Shown one piece after another: positions 1-11,200 of a stretch of 26,884 nucleotides of DNA (position 1 is its first letter; each line of letters opens with the position of its first letter). The notes under the pieces were generated by a model that was not told the DNA's origin, did not search any database, and was given only the letters and a program-made list of their open reading frames with translations. A program made the position numbers and the translations under genes. Origin of the DNA: an uncultured Bacilli bacterium (GTDB lineage Bacteria > Bacillota_I > Bacilli_A > RF39 > UBA660); contig CANRIE010000081.1 of assembly GCA_947630585.1 (NCBI GenBank), positions 1-26,884 on the forward strand. Reading direction: 5' to 3'.

Positions 1-1
1 T

Positions 2-64
2 AGTGGTCTGAATTTTGATGAAATTTATGCTGATTATCATTATGTTCCATCACGCGCAAACTAG
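2..64 (+). CDS. Possible C-terminal tail of a gene truncated by the window edge
   Basis: An open frame runs in from the left edge and stops at TAG (62-64), giving about 20 residues ending in DEIYADYHYVPSRAN. I do not recognise the family, and the piece is too short to assign. The minus strand is also open over part of this stretch, so even the coding strand is not certain. If it is real, it is convergent with the giant surface-protein gene that ends at 178, and the hairpin at 125-156 would separate the two. Confidence 0.3.
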   Translation, partial: SGLNFDEIYADYHYVPSRAN

Positions 65-120
65 GACATAGCGATAATTTTAAAGCTAGAATTATGATTG
101 CTACTAATGTTTTTAGAAAC

Positions 121-156
121 TAAAAAGGAATGATAAAATTTCTTTCATCATTCCTT
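121..156 (-). terminator. Intrinsic terminator of the 2622-aa surface-protein gene
   Basis: There is a perfect 10-bp stem (125-134 pairing with 147-156, arms AAGGAATGAT and ATCATTCCTT) with a 12-nt loop. Read on the minus strand the stem is followed by a run of five T (122-126 complement, partly within the stem). It lies about 22 nt beyond the stop codon at 178, as expected for a Rho-independent terminator of that gene. Confidence 0.75.
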
Positions 157-177
157 AATGTTTAAAAAACTTTATAT

Positions 178-3100
178 TTATTTACAAGCATTAACTGAAC
201 ATGTATCTTTACATTTCTTTTCAGCTACATATTCTCTTCCAGATTTTTGAGCTACTTTTTTATCACTAGTCCAATGTATATCACCATCTCTTTGGGTAGT
301 TGTTGTTTTCGTAACCTTAGGATTTTCACCAGATAATGCTGTACAAGTTTTATTATTAGAGTCAAAAGTTCCTGGAAATCTTCGGCATCTATTTCGATCA
401 GTTTCACTAAATTGATAATAACATTTACTATCACCACCCAATACATAACCTTTATTACATGACGCTTTTTGTTTAGTTACTTTTTTAGTCTCATAATATG
501 AATAACATTTAATTTCATTATAAAATGTCACATCTAAAGACTTTTTTTGTCCTTTCCAGTTAACAGTTATTGTTGCTGTACCATTACCACGACCAGTTAT
601 TTTATTTCCATCTACCTTTACAAGAAGACTACTACTAGTTATAGTTGCACTTGTATCGTCAGAAGTAGATCGATTAGAAGCTTTATCTTTAATTGTATAT
701 ATAACGGTTTGAGCCTTATTAACAGCAACGTTAGCAGGTACATACATACTAACTAAAGTATCATAATACGGTGTAACTTTAACAGTAACATCTTTACTTT
801 TACCAAATGACGTAACTGTTACTTTAGTGCTTCCTGCCTTTTTAGCTTGAAACATATTAGTATTATTAAGCATTGATACTATACTACTATCTTTTACTTT
901 ATAAGTTGCATCTTTCAAAGGAATATTCTCTTTATTATTACCATCGTAGGCCGTACATTCTATCTGGCCATATGAAGTTCTCATGGTATCACTAGGTGTT
1001 TTGCAATCAAGTTTTGTAACATTAATCGTTTCTTCTTTAGTTTTATAAATATTTACCGTAACATATTGAGAAATTGTTTTACCATCTTGATTTTTATAAG
1101 TCACTGTAATTTTAGCAGTACCTGACGTCGTAGCAGGTGTAATTGTTGTACCTTGAAGCGATATAACGCTATCATCATAACTATATGTTGCTTTATCTCC
1201 ACATGGTTCAGATGCGTTTTTATCAGTATCTCTTAATGTACAAGTCAAACTTGCAGTATCAGTATAAACTAGCTTTGATTTAGAAACGGTTAAATTCATT
1301 ATATTGTATATAGTAGGCTTATTAACCGTTACATCAACTGTAGTAGTCTTACCATATGCTTTAACAGTTATTTGGGAAGTACCTGTCTTAAGAGCCTTTA
1401 TAGAAATACTATTAGTATTATTAGTAGCCGTAGCAATTTTAGTCTTACTTGAAGTTGCCTTTTGATAAGTTACAATATCCTTAGGCTTATTGCCAGTTTT
1501 GCTATACTTATATTTACATACTAACTTACCAGTTTCACCAACTTCTAAAGTCAATTTCGAACAACTAATTACTGCTACATTCTTAGTTGGTTCGCCAGCA
1601 CCAACAACAGTTATTGTTACTGATTTAGCAGTAATATCATTCCAACCAGCAACCCAATCTACACTTCCTTTAATATAAGTAGCTGAAATTTCAGCAGTTC
1701 CAGGAGAGCGTGGAGTAATTTTACCATTATCATCCACAATAGCAACAGCTGTATTACTGCTTTCATAAATTACATTTAACCCTTTTGAAGTAGGATTCTT
1801 TTTATTTTTGTCTGTTGCAGTATATGTAACTTGAGCTGTACCATTCATATCTATTTTTGAATTATCTAATTTAATTGAAAAATTTTTAAATACAGGGTAA
1901 ACATTTATAGTAGCAGTTCCACTAACATCAATAGAATTTATTTTTGCTTTTACTGTTATTTTAGTACTACCAACACCTTTTGCTGTTACAAGACCATTTT
2001 TATCTACCTTTGCAACATTAGTATTGTCACTTTTTAATTCTGGGCTATCTGATGACAGATTTAATGTAACATGATCACACGTAAATCCAGAACAATAATT
2101 AACATAACACGAAAGCGTTGCAGTCATCTTATTTTCTAATCCAATCGTATCACAAAAAATATTTTTTGGTTGCTTTTCTATACCACCAGTTGAATTAACG
2201 AAAATATTAGTAGATGCCAAAACTGGATCGGAATTACCACGATTAGCTAAAGTTGCGGTTATAGTATAACTAGTACCTGTAAGAACATCTTTATCAGCTG
2301 TAATTGTTCCATTAGCTTCATTATGAGTAAACCCTTTAGGAATAGAAAATTTGACGTCTAATCCGGATGTAACTGTCTCTTTTGTACCTTTCTTAGTTGC
2401 TTTATAACCAATAGTAGTAGATTCACCAGGAGCAAATGTGTTTTTTCCTAAAGTAATTTCTAATGAATCATAAACAAATGGATTTGAACTTGTAAAAACC
2501 TCAAATGATGTTGTTAAATAGCCCTTTGATCCAATTGAAGCTAAAACAGTAATTTTAGCAGAACCAAAACTATTAAACAATAATACATTAGAATCAGACT
2601 TGCTAACAGATACTACACTTGGGTTACTACTTGTAACTGAAAGAATATCAGTTGATGGAATAGAATCCTCTGTTTTATTTAAACTATTATCATTATATAT
2701 CTTTTTACAACTTAAATTTCCAGATTCACCAACAATAAGATCATTCCCTGAATGAACAACATTACAACTGATTTGCTTTACTGTAAGTTGTGATTCTGCC
2801 GTTACTATTTCAAAATCATGTGTAGCCGTTACAGGAGTACCATCACCATTTTTTATGGTAGCTGTTAAAGTATATTTTCCAGGTTTAGCAAATGATGTAA
2901 TTTTCAACTTATCACCATTTGTGCTATCAACAATTGGTAATATACCTTCAGTACTACCTGAATTTTTGGCAGTAATTGAATACATTCTATTCTTTAAGTC
3001 CTTATTATAATATGTTATAGGTAGACCTATTATATTGTTTTGACCAGCAATATTTGCTGAAAGACTTATTGAAACAGTTTCAACAGGTTGGCCACTCTTT

Positions 3101-6100
3101 GGCAATGTTATGGTAGATTTTGAAAGACCGGTAATTTTAAAATTATTATAAATTACTGGAACTGTAACTTTAACTTCATCATTAATTTCTGTTGTTGATT
3201 TATTAGGAGCTTTAGATCTTATTGTTATTGTCGCTGTACCAGGCCCAACTGCTGTTACAAAACCTTTATTTACTTTTACTACATTAGCAGTATCAATAGA
3301 GTAAGATACCTCTGAGGCCATATCAACATCACGTTCATCACCTTTTTGATTTTTCAAAATACAAGATAACAAAACTCCAGGTGACCCAATTATAGTTGAA
3401 AAATCCTCGTTGCATTTAATTGAACTGGCAATTGACTGATAAACTTCGAAATCAACAGTTCCAGTTAAATTTTTATATTCAGGCTCTATGTTTGTAGGTT
3501 TTATTGTAATTGTAGCAGTTGTTTTTTTATTATTATCCTTACTATCAATTTCACTGGCAGTATAATGCCCAGTGCCATCAATTTTAACATTTTTGCTACT
3601 TGAAGTAAATTCTGCATTAACGCTATTTAATGTGACAGCTGCTAAACCATCTTTGTAATTAATTTGACAATTTAAATTACCTTCTGTACCCTCCATTATA
3701 GAAATACGACTGGTATTATTATTACAAGTTATTGATGAAGGTACTCTTTCATTTACTTCTCCAACATTAAATGTAAGAACAGTAGAATATTTATCAGAAT
3801 TATCAGCTTTATTTTTATATGTGCCTGAAACAGTTAAAACATTTGATTCAATATTTTTGTTAAGTGACAAATTACCATTTTTATCAATGGAAGCAGCGTC
3901 AGCAGGCCAAATATTCCATTTAGTAAACTCGACTCCAGAACTAGTATCTTTATCATTTATAGTAGCAATATAAGTAATCTTCGCACCAGTTTTCAAATTA
4001 ATATTTGGATTGTCAGTTTGAAGTGTTACCTTAGAAATATTATCATATACGTAAATATATGCCTCTGTATCATATTTTTCTTGATATATTACTCTAATTT
4101 TAACAGGCGTAGCAGCTTTTTTTGCAGTAACCATACCATTTGGATCAATGGATACATACTTTTTCGCTGTCCAATCAACTTCATAAATCGCACCACCTGT
4201 CAACTCTTCTTCTGGAGTATTAGGATCTTTATAAAGTATAGAACATTTTAATTGCTTAGAATCATTTACTAACATTTTTAATGCTCTACAGGTAATAGTT
4301 CTAATTTCTTTAGTTGGAGCATTAGTTCCTTTTACTGTAAGTTTAATTTCTTCATATATTTCTTTATTGTTTGGATTTTTAAAATATGCTTTTAACGTTA
4401 CTGTTCCAGAATTAAACGTTTCAATTTTTCCGTTTCGAACTTGAGCAATCATTGGTTGAGAAGATTCCCACCTTACATCAACGTTATTTTTAGATATTTT
4501 ACCTTTATTCCGAATTGCTGTAACAGATACACTAATTGATTCGCCTAAAGCTAATTCTTTTCTATCGTTTTGCGTTTTGATTTCAAGTCTGTCATATGTA
4601 ACAGGATCTTCTACAATAACATAAGCATAAATATCCATATTATATTCACTGTCGTAGACTCTGATTTTAACACGATCACCAGCTGGAGTTGCTTTTAATC
4701 CTTTTACATTACCATCTCTATCAACTGAAGCATATTTTTCCCCATGAATAATAGTATATACAGGCCGCTGCAAATCATATGGCTTTCCTGTTGGATCATA
4801 CCCTTTACATCCTAAATTAGCCGTTTCATTTGTAAGAATAGCCAAGGATCCATTACCAGTACTACTAGAACTATTGCAAGAAATTCTAGTTGGTTTATCA
4901 TTAACAACATTAAGAATTATATCCCCACTATACTCTCTATTTGCACTATTTTTGGCTTTAAACGTCAAACTAATACTTTTAGCTGTGGTAACACTTGGAA
5001 CTGTAAAATTATAAGATGGACTTCCTTGAGTAACAGGCTTATTAGGAGTTAGTGAATTTGTAATTTGGACACTTTGCAAATTTAATAATTGCCAATTTTT
5101 AATGGTAATGCTAACATCTTGGCCTGGATTAACACTAGCACCAGTCAGAGAGTAATTAAAATCCAACTTTGTAGTTTCAGGTGCTGAAGTTGACATACCT
5201 GTTGTGGTAGTCTCAACATTGCCAGACAAACAAGTATAATAATATTCTTGATTATATTCATCAATATAATATGGTTTAACTGAACTACAAACACTAGGAT
5301 TTATAGGAATATTTGTCTCTTTTAATGTAGAACCACTACATAAATTTAAACATGAACCATATGTAAACGATGTAGTATCAAAATGTTCTATAATCTCATT
5401 GCTATCTTCAACATTTACAATAATCTTGAAAATATAATTTTTGTAAGTTCCTGTAACTGTTGCTGTTCCAACTTTTTTAGCGGTAATTACTTTTTTATTA
5501 TCAACAGTTAAAATACTCGTATCACTACTTTTCCAATTAGTTACCTTAGCTGCGGTTGTTTCATTATTACGGAACACTGGCTTAGTACTAACACCTTTTT
5601 TAACTTTAATCGTTATGCTATTAGTAATTGGTTTAGATCCACTATTGCTAGTACCAGTACTAGTACCACCACCAGTTGGAGTACTTGTACTTGGTGCTTG
5701 AGCTACTTTATTGGTTATTTTAATTGGTTGTACCCCTTCAATTGGTAACTCTTGAATAGAAACAAAATTCTTCTTAACTTCTATTTTTTCACCAGTATTT
5801 AAAGTTACACTAATCGAAACATCAAAAGTACCATAACCATTATAATCTAAATAAAACCAACTAGGTTCAAGTAGTAATTTTTCCTCTGTTTTTTCTTGAC
5901 CATAATAAGTAAATGTCGCTTTAGTGAAGTTATTAGTTTCGCCATTTTGCTTAGGTACTAAAACAAGAAATTCTGTTTTTTCAACATCAACAAAGTCATA
6001 AAAACCATATTTCTGTAAATCAAATTTAAATATTACACGATTATCACTTATTCTTTCATAATCAAGTAAAATATCTTTTAGTTTTTCTTTTTCGGAATCA

Positions 6101-8046
6101 TTTAATACTGTGTTAAATAGTGGTAATTCATCGCCAAAATCGTCATTTTCATCTGCAAGTCTTTTTACAGACTTTTTAGAAGATTTATTAGCAACTGTTT
6201 TAACTGTTTTGTTAGATGTGCTATTTGCAGATTGTCTTGTAACATTAAACGTAAAACTATTAGATAAATCACCTATTTTAGCTGTTACTGTAGCACTACC
6301 AGCAGCTAAAGCCTTAACATCACCATTATCAACAGTTAAAACACTTTTATCACTTGATGTCCAAACTACATTCTTGTTTGTTGCATTTTCAGGATATATT
6401 TTAAGACCTAAATCAACACTATCTCCAACACTAATATTTTGACTTGGAGCAACAATTGTAATTTTAGCAACATCAATGCTTTCAACATTTATAGTAACTT
6501 CAGTTGATAAGCCATTAACAGTAGAAACAGTAATTTTTGCAACTCCAGGTGCAACTGCATAAATTAAACCACGTTCATTTACTGTTACAACATTTTCATT
6601 ATTGCTTTTATATATGTATTTTGTATCAGTAGTATTTGCTTCTATTTGAAGTGTTTCAGATTCTCCAACAGCTAACGTCATTTCTGAATAAACAGGTGTT
6701 AAATATGTTGTAACAGGTGTTTCAGAAACTGAAACTTTTTTAGTTGCAGTTTCACCATTTCCAATTTGAGCAGTAATATAAGCTTCTCCTTCACCAGTTG
6801 CTGTTATATTACCTTCACTATCAACACTTACAACACTAGGGTCACTACTAGACCAAACTGTATTTGAAACCGTAGCTTCATCATCATATTTAGGAGTTAA
6901 AACTTTTCCATCTCCAACATTTAAACTTTCAACATCTTGATCAAGTTCAACCTTAGTTGGTTCAATTTCTTCATCAGTTACATCAACTATTAAAGTTGCA
7001 ATTAAATCATTAACAGTTCTTGCTGTTACTGTTGCTTGTCCAATTGCTACAGCTTGAACTAATCCTTCTTTTACTGTTGCAACATTAGGATCAGATGAAA
7101 ACCAGGTTACAACATCTTCAGTTACATCTGGTGGAAGTAAAGTAAATCCAACTTTTCTTGACTCACCATATCTTAATTTTAAATAATTATATTCAAGTTC
7201 AATAGAATATGGAAATACTAATTTTTTTCCATCAGGTGCTGTAAAATATACTAGTTTATTTTTTGTATCAGTAACAATTACTTCACATTTAGCAATAGCA
7301 TCGCTATCACCAGTACGAACGGTAATTGTTGCCATACCAAATCCAACTGGGAATACTCTTCCGGTTGGATCTACAATAGCTACATTTTCATCACTAGAAT
7401 AAAATTCTAAGTTTTGATTAGTAGCATTATAAGGTTCAAGAGTTGTTTTGATTAATTGGGATTTTGTTGAACCACCTAAATCAAAAACAATTCTTTCATT
7501 ACTTAATTGAATACTCTCAACAGGTACTTTATTTTTAGTTACCGTTAAAGTACTATTTTCAACTACAGCATCACTGTCTTTTGATTTTACAATAATACTA
7601 ACTGTTCCCTCTTTTAAAGGAGTTACATATCCTGTATATGGATTAACATCAGCAATTGTTGGATCACTACTTTCATAAATTACGTTCTTTGATGTTGTAT
7701 TTTCAGGATATACTTGATAGTCATATTGATATTCTTTTCCTCTTTTTACACCTAAATTACTAGTATTTAACAAGATTGATTTTGGTTCAACATAACCAAT
7801 CTTAATAATACCTGTGTAAACAAGAGCAAAACCACCAAGTGATATAACAACTAAAGCAGCTATTACTATCATAACAATTTTTAATGCTTTTTTACCCTTT
7901 GGTTTTCCATTATTAATGCCTGTATTTGAAATATTATTATACATTTGATTATTTTGATTATTAGATTTTACTCCATTTGTTCCGTTTATATTATTAGAAG
8001 TATTACTCTGATAACCACCATAAATATTGTTATTTTGATTTTGCAT
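178..8046 (-). CDS. Giant membrane-anchored surface protein with BIG2 Ig-like repeats
   Basis: The product is about 2622 aa. I place the start at the internal ATG (8044-8046) because a strong GAGGAGGAGA site lies directly upstream; the ATG 7 codons earlier would put that site inside the coding region, and the paralog at 12870-20123 starts with the same MQ(N/S)QNN sequence. The N-terminus is Asn-rich and hydrophilic (1-50), followed by a basic stop (KPKGKK), a single membrane helix (about 55-78) and an extracellular chain. The chain is a long series of BIG2-type Ig-like modules, recognisable by recurring motifs such as 'SSDPxxAxV', 'G.VTA...GxATIT' and 'VTV'. Near 898-945 is a Cys module (CLNLC...C...YYYTC), and the last 110 residues form a second Cys-rich module (CYSYY...CKDTCSVNACK). 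No LPXTG motif or cleavable signal is seen, so anchoring is by the N-terminal helix. The role is inferred to be adhesion or surface stalk; the binding partner is unknown. Confidence 0.9.
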   Translation of the reverse strand: MQNQNNNIYGGYQSNTSNNINGTNGVKSNNQNNQMYNNISNTGINNGKPKGKKALKIVMIVIAALVVISLGGFALVYTGIIKIGYVEPKSILLNTSNLGVKRGKEYQYDYQVYPENTTSKNVIYESSDPTIADVNPYTGYVTPLKEGTVSIIVKSKDSDAVVENSTLTVTKNKVPVESIQLSNERIVFDLGGSTKSQLIKTTLEPYNATNQNLEFYSSDENVAIVDPTGRVFPVGFGMATITVRTGDSDAIAKCEVIVTDTKNKLVYFTAPDGKKLVFPYSIELEYNYLKLRYGESRKVGFTLLPPDVTEDVVTWFSSDPNVATVKEGLVQAVAIGQATVTARTVNDLIATLIVDVTDEEIEPTKVELDQDVESLNVGDGKVLTPKYDDEATVSNTVWSSSDPSVVSVDSEGNITATGEGEAYITAQIGNGETATKKVSVSETPVTTYLTPVYSEMTLAVGESETLQIEANTTDTKYIYKSNNENVVTVNERGLIYAVAPGVAKITVSTVNGLSTEVTINVESIDVAKITIVAPSQNISVGDSVDLGLKIYPENATNKNVVWTSSDKSVLTVDNGDVKALAAGSATVTAKIGDLSNSFTFNVTRQSANSTSNKTVKTVANKSSKKSVKRLADENDDFGDELPLFNTVLNDSEKEKLKDILLDYERISDNRVIFKFDLQKYGFYDFVDVEKTEFLVLVPKQNGETNNFTKATFTYYGQEKTEEKLLLEPSWFYLDYNGYGTFDVSISVTLNTGEKIEVKKNFVSIQELPIEGVQPIKITNKVAQAPSTSTPTGGGTSTGTSNSGSKPITNSITIKVKKGVSTKPVFRNNETTAAKVTNWKSSDTSILTVDNKKVITAKKVGTATVTGTYKNYIFKIIVNVEDSNEIIEHFDTTSFTYGSCLNLCSGSTLKETNIPINPSVCSSVKPYYIDEYNQEYYYTCLSGNVETTTTGMSTSAPETTKLDFNYSLTGASVNPGQDVSITIKNWQLLNLQSVQITNSLTPNKPVTQGSPSYNFTVPSVTTAKSISLTFKAKNSANREYSGDIILNVVNDKPTRISCNSSSSTGNGSLAILTNETANLGCKGYDPTGKPYDLQRPVYTIIHGEKYASVDRDGNVKGLKATPAGDRVKIRVYDSEYNMDIYAYVIVEDPVTYDRLEIKTQNDRKELALGESISVSVTAIRNKGKISKNNVDVRWESSQPMIAQVRNGKIETFNSGTVTLKAYFKNPNNKEIYEEIKLTVKGTNAPTKEIRTITCRALKMLVNDSKQLKCSILYKDPNTPEEELTGGAIYEVDWTAKKYVSIDPNGMVTAKKAATPVKIRVIYQEKYDTEAYIYVYDNISKVTLQTDNPNINLKTGAKITYIATINDKDTSSGVEFTKWNIWPADAASIDKNGNLSLNKNIESNVLTVSGTYKNKADNSDKYSTVLTFNVGEVNERVPSSITCNNNTSRISIMEGTEGNLNCQINYKDGLAAVTLNSVNAEFTSSSKNVKIDGTGHYTASEIDSKDNNKKTTATITIKPTNIEPEYKNLTGTVDFEVYQSIASSIKCNEDFSTIIGSPGVLLSCILKNQKGDERDVDMASEVSYSIDTANVVKVNKGFVTAVGPGTATITIRSKAPNKSTTEINDEVKVTVPVIYNNFKITGLSKSTITLPKSGQPVETVSISLSANIAGQNNIIGLPITYYNKDLKNRMYSITAKNSGSTEGILPIVDSTNGDKLKITSFAKPGKYTLTATIKNGDGTPVTATHDFEIVTAESQLTVKQISCNVVHSGNDLIVGESGNLSCKKIYNDNSLNKTEDSIPSTDILSVTSSNPSVVSVSKSDSNVLLFNSFGSAKITVLASIGSKGYLTTSFEVFTSSNPFVYDSLEITLGKNTFAPGESTTIGYKATKKGTKETVTSGLDVKFSIPKGFTHNEANGTITADKDVLTGTSYTITATLANRGNSDPVLASTNIFVNSTGGIEKQPKNIFCDTIGLENKMTATLSCYVNYCSGFTCDHVTLNLSSDSPELKSDNTNVAKVDKNGLVTAKGVGSTKITVKAKINSIDVSGTATINVYPVFKNFSIKLDNSKIDMNGTAQVTYTATDKNKKNPTSKGLNVIYESSNTAVAIVDDNGKITPRSPGTAEISATYIKGSVDWVAGWNDITAKSVTITVVGAGEPTKNVAVISCSKLTLEVGETGKLVCKYKYSKTGNKPKDIVTYQKATSSKTKIATATNNTNSISIKALKTGTSQITVKAYGKTTTVDVTVNKPTIYNIMNLTVSKSKLVYTDTASLTCTLRDTDKNASEPCGDKATYSYDDSVISLQGTTITPATTSGTAKITVTYKNQDGKTISQYVTVNIYKTKEETINVTKLDCKTPSDTMRTSYGQIECTAYDGNNKENIPLKDATYKVKDSSIVSMLNNTNMFQAKKAGSTKVTVTSFGKSKDVTVKVTPYYDTLVSMYVPANVAVNKAQTVIYTIKDKASNRSTSDDTSATITSSSLLVKVDGNKITGRGNGTATITVNWKGQKKSLDVTFYNEIKCYSYYETKKVTKQKASCNKGYVLGGDSKCYYQFSETDRNRCRRFPGTFDSNNKTCTALSGENPKVTKTTTTQRDGDIHWTSDKKVAQKSGREYVAEKKCKDTCSVNACK

Positions 8047-8048
8047 AT

Positions 8049-8058
8049 TCTCCTCCTC
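8049..8058 (-). promoter_or_regulatory. Strong Shine-Dalgarno that decides the start of the 2622-aa gene
   Basis: On the minus strand GAGGAGGAGA ends a few bases before the ATG at 8044-8046. The upstream in-frame ATG (8065-8067) has no comparable site at the right distance, so the shorter protein is preferred. Confidence 0.75.
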
Positions 8059-8119
8059 ATATTTCATTTTTCTTTAATTTCATTAATCTTATTTTTTTCA
8101 TATAATTACGACGTATCAT
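8057..8119 (-). CDS. Possible 20-aa basic leader ORF ahead of the giant gene
   Basis: Minus-strand ATG (8117-8119) to TGA (8057-8059) encodes a 20-residue very basic peptide, MIRRNYMKKIRLMKLKKNEI. A GGAGGA site (8128-8133) lies 8 nt upstream of it, although the same site is better spaced for a 5-codon frame starting at 8123. The stop codon overlaps the Shine-Dalgarno of the giant gene, an arrangement compatible with translational coupling or a regulatory leader. It could equally be chance in A-rich DNA. Confidence 0.25.
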   Translation of the reverse strand: MIRRNYMKKIRLMKLKKNEI

Positions 8120-8176
8120 CCATTTTATCCTCCATATTTAAATTTAATGTTACCTTTATATCATTAAACTAATTTA

Positions 8177-8205
8177 ATTTTACCTTATATTATAAATTTT
8201 TACAA
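8177..8205 (-). promoter_or_regulatory. Predicted sigma-A-type promoter of the 2622-aa gene
   Basis: Minus strand TTGTAA (8200-8205), 17-nt spacer, TAAAAT (8177-8182). The spacer is A+T-rich and contains a further ATAATATA, so the exact -10 is uncertain. The predicted promoter sits between the stop of the 1468-aa gene (8226) and this gene. It does not share the long conserved block found upstream of the other two paralogs. Confidence 0.4.
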
Positions 8206-8225
8206 TACTTTTTTTAAAATTTAAA

Positions 8226-11200
8226 CTACTTTACTATAGTACATCCAACTTGATTACAACTATTACGACATACATATTCAAGTTTATCAACATTTATATC
8301 AAATTGATGACCAATAGTTTTTGATTCTTTAGCTGTAAAAGTATATTCAGATGCAACAATTTTTTCTTTTTGATTTGCATATCTGTCATTTAAATCAAGA
8401 CATTGATTATTTTTCCATTTCCTTTGAGATTTTTGTAAACATGAAGCTTTCGTTGTAATATCACTTAAAATTTTATAACAGTTTTTCGTATCACTTCCAT
8501 TATAACCATATCCTTCTTTACAAGTTTCCCAATCACCTTCAGATATTTTTTTATACCGATAGCAAACTGGCATAAGTTCATAAACCGTAACTGTTTTTTT
8601 ATCAGTTAATGGAGTTTTAGCCCCAGGATTAGTATAAGATAAAGTGATTTTGGCTGTTCCTTGTTTTAAAGCTTTAAGTTTATTACCATCAACACTAATA
8701 ACTTTAGGATCACTTGAAGTTATTTTTACATTAGGTGAAGTTGTATCTTTTTCAGTATTAGATATAATTAAATCATAAGTTAAAACATATTCATCTAAAG
8801 CTTTAAGTTCAACATTATCTAAATTAGTTAATTTAACGCTTTCATAAATTCTCTTGTTAGAACGAACAGTAACATTAATAATAGCTGTTTTACTATAACC
8901 TTTAGCTTTTACATTAATTTTAGTTGTACCTACTTTTAAAGCACTTACTATTCCATTTTCAGGATTAACAGAAACTATATTAGAATCATCAACTGTATAA
9001 GTAAATATTTTATCTAAAACACCTAAATTTTTATTATTAGCTGAATCATAGGCATAGCAATCAACAGCATATCCGTTATCTCCTTTCATTAAAGACATTG
9101 TAGGGCCACAATTAAGACTTTCAATCTTTGGAGTTTTTTCAGTAACTGTAATATCAAGAGTTCCCTTAACTTCTGATGCGTCATCATTAATATAAGTTGC
9201 TGTTATAGTTGCTTTTCCTGCCGCAACTGGAGTTACAATATTACCATTTATAGTTAAGATATTAGTATCAGAGCTTGCATATACTACATTTAAACCACTT
9301 GTTGCATGAGTTTTACCATTAGATGTTGCAAGATTATAATTAAGAGTTAAATTTTGATCTCCTAAAGCAATAGTTGTTGTTTTATTTTTACCTTTCTTTA
9401 ATGTAACAGTAAGGATTTTATAAACAGGTGGAGCTTTTTCAACTGTTACTTTTATCTTAGCTTTTAAATCCTTAGCTTTTACTGTTATGGTTGCATCCCC
9501 AGCTTTTAAAGCTGTTACTTTTCCGCTTGCATCAACCGTTACTATTTTTTCATCTGATGATTTATAAGTTGGATTATCATTACTAGTCATTTGTTCTTTT
9601 AAGGAAGTATCATATTTACCAATTAAAGAACAACTTAAAGTTTTATCTTTACCAGCTACAATATTAAGTTTATTAGCTGTTTCACATTCAATTGAACCTG
9701 GTATGAAAGCATCTGATATGTTAATAACAATAATACCGCGATATACTTTAGGATTATTACCACTTGTTTTAGCATCAACTGTTAAAGTAACACTTTTAGC
9801 ATCAGTTTTAGTTGGAATAGTTACTTTAAAGTCAGCTTTTTTATATGTAACACTTGAATTATCGAGTGAATTAACAACTGTTGCATTAACAAGACTTAAT
9901 TTATCCCAATTTTTAATTTTAATCGTGATTGTCTCACCCTTAGAAGCACTTGCTCCATTTGCCCAATCAAAAGTTAATTCTTTATCAATTGTTGCATAAG
10001 TAGATGCTCCTTGATAAGTTGTTTTCTTTTTATCAGCTTTACAAACAAACTCATATTTAGTTTTTTGTTTTGCAACATAATATGGTTTTTCAACTGTACA
10101 TTTATTTTTAGTATCCTTAACTAAAGTTGTACTAACAAGTGTTCCTACTGAACATAAGTCACTTGCTGAATAACAAGTATCATATAAGAATGTAAAGTTT
10201 TGATTACTTGTTTCTTCTTTAGTATCATCAATTACATTAACTCGACCAGTAAAAGTATAACCTTTACTATGTCCGGTAATATAAGTGCTACCTACTTTCA
10301 TTCCTTCAATATAACCATCACTAATTTTTGCAATACTAGGATCAGTAATAACCCAATCCGTTACATTAGCAGCTTCACTAACTGTAAAATAACTTGCAAG
10401 TGATAATCTAGCTTCAATTGGAACATTAAATTCAACACTTATATCTTGTCCTATATCATAAGTTGCATTTTCTATTTCAACCGTCTTTTTATTACCTTTT
10501 AAATAAACTGAGGCTTTAACTGTAATTTTTCCATATGAGCCTTTTGTAAAAGTTAAATTCTTAGAAAGTGGCATTTTATCAATATCATTTATTTTTAAAT
10601 CTTTAACGGTTTCATCAACACTTTTTTTAACAATACTAAAAGTTGTTTTAGAAAGATTTACATAATCAGTAAAACCTTGATTTTCTAAATCCAAAGTAAT
10701 TTTTACTTTTTTCTCTCCAACTCTTTCAAAAATAATTGGAGTTTTCTTTAAAGCTTCTATTTCAATATCACTTAAAACATTAGTAGGTTTTGCTTCTTCA
10801 CTACTTGTTTCTTCATTAGCAACTTTAAGTACAATTGAACTTGATTGAGAACCAACTGATGCTGTAATTGTTGTTTGACCAACAGCTTTAGCAAATACAA
10901 CTCCAGCCTCATTTACAGTTGCAACATTAGGATTACTACTTGTCCAAAGAATTGTTTTTTCAGTTGCATTTTTAGGCCATACTTCAGCTTGTAAATCTAG
11001 GGAATCCCCCTTTTTAATTATTGATTTAGAACCTGAAATATTAATTTTAGATGCTTCAACATTAATAACATTAACTTTAACATTAGTACTAACACCATTA
11101 GCAGCACTTATTTTTATTTCAGTTTCTCCAACTTTAATGCCATGAATTACTCCATCTTTATTAACTATTGCAACTTCTTCATTCATACTTTGATAAATAA

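Noticed and set aside
1..124. Possible DGR template repeat in the left-edge non-coding sequence
   Set aside because: It has a few GC-richer words (CACGCGCAAAC) but no match to the 17-base anchor or to the fixed backbone of the variable cassettes.
8044..8067. Seven-residue N-terminal extension of the 2622-aa protein
   Set aside because: It would place the strong Shine-Dalgarno inside the coding region, and the paralog starts at the equivalent of the internal ATG.
8190..8222. Terminator for the 1468-aa gene
   Set aside because: Only an A/T-only TAAATTTT/AAAATTTA pairing is present, with no T-run on the minus strand, and it overlaps the predicted next promoter.
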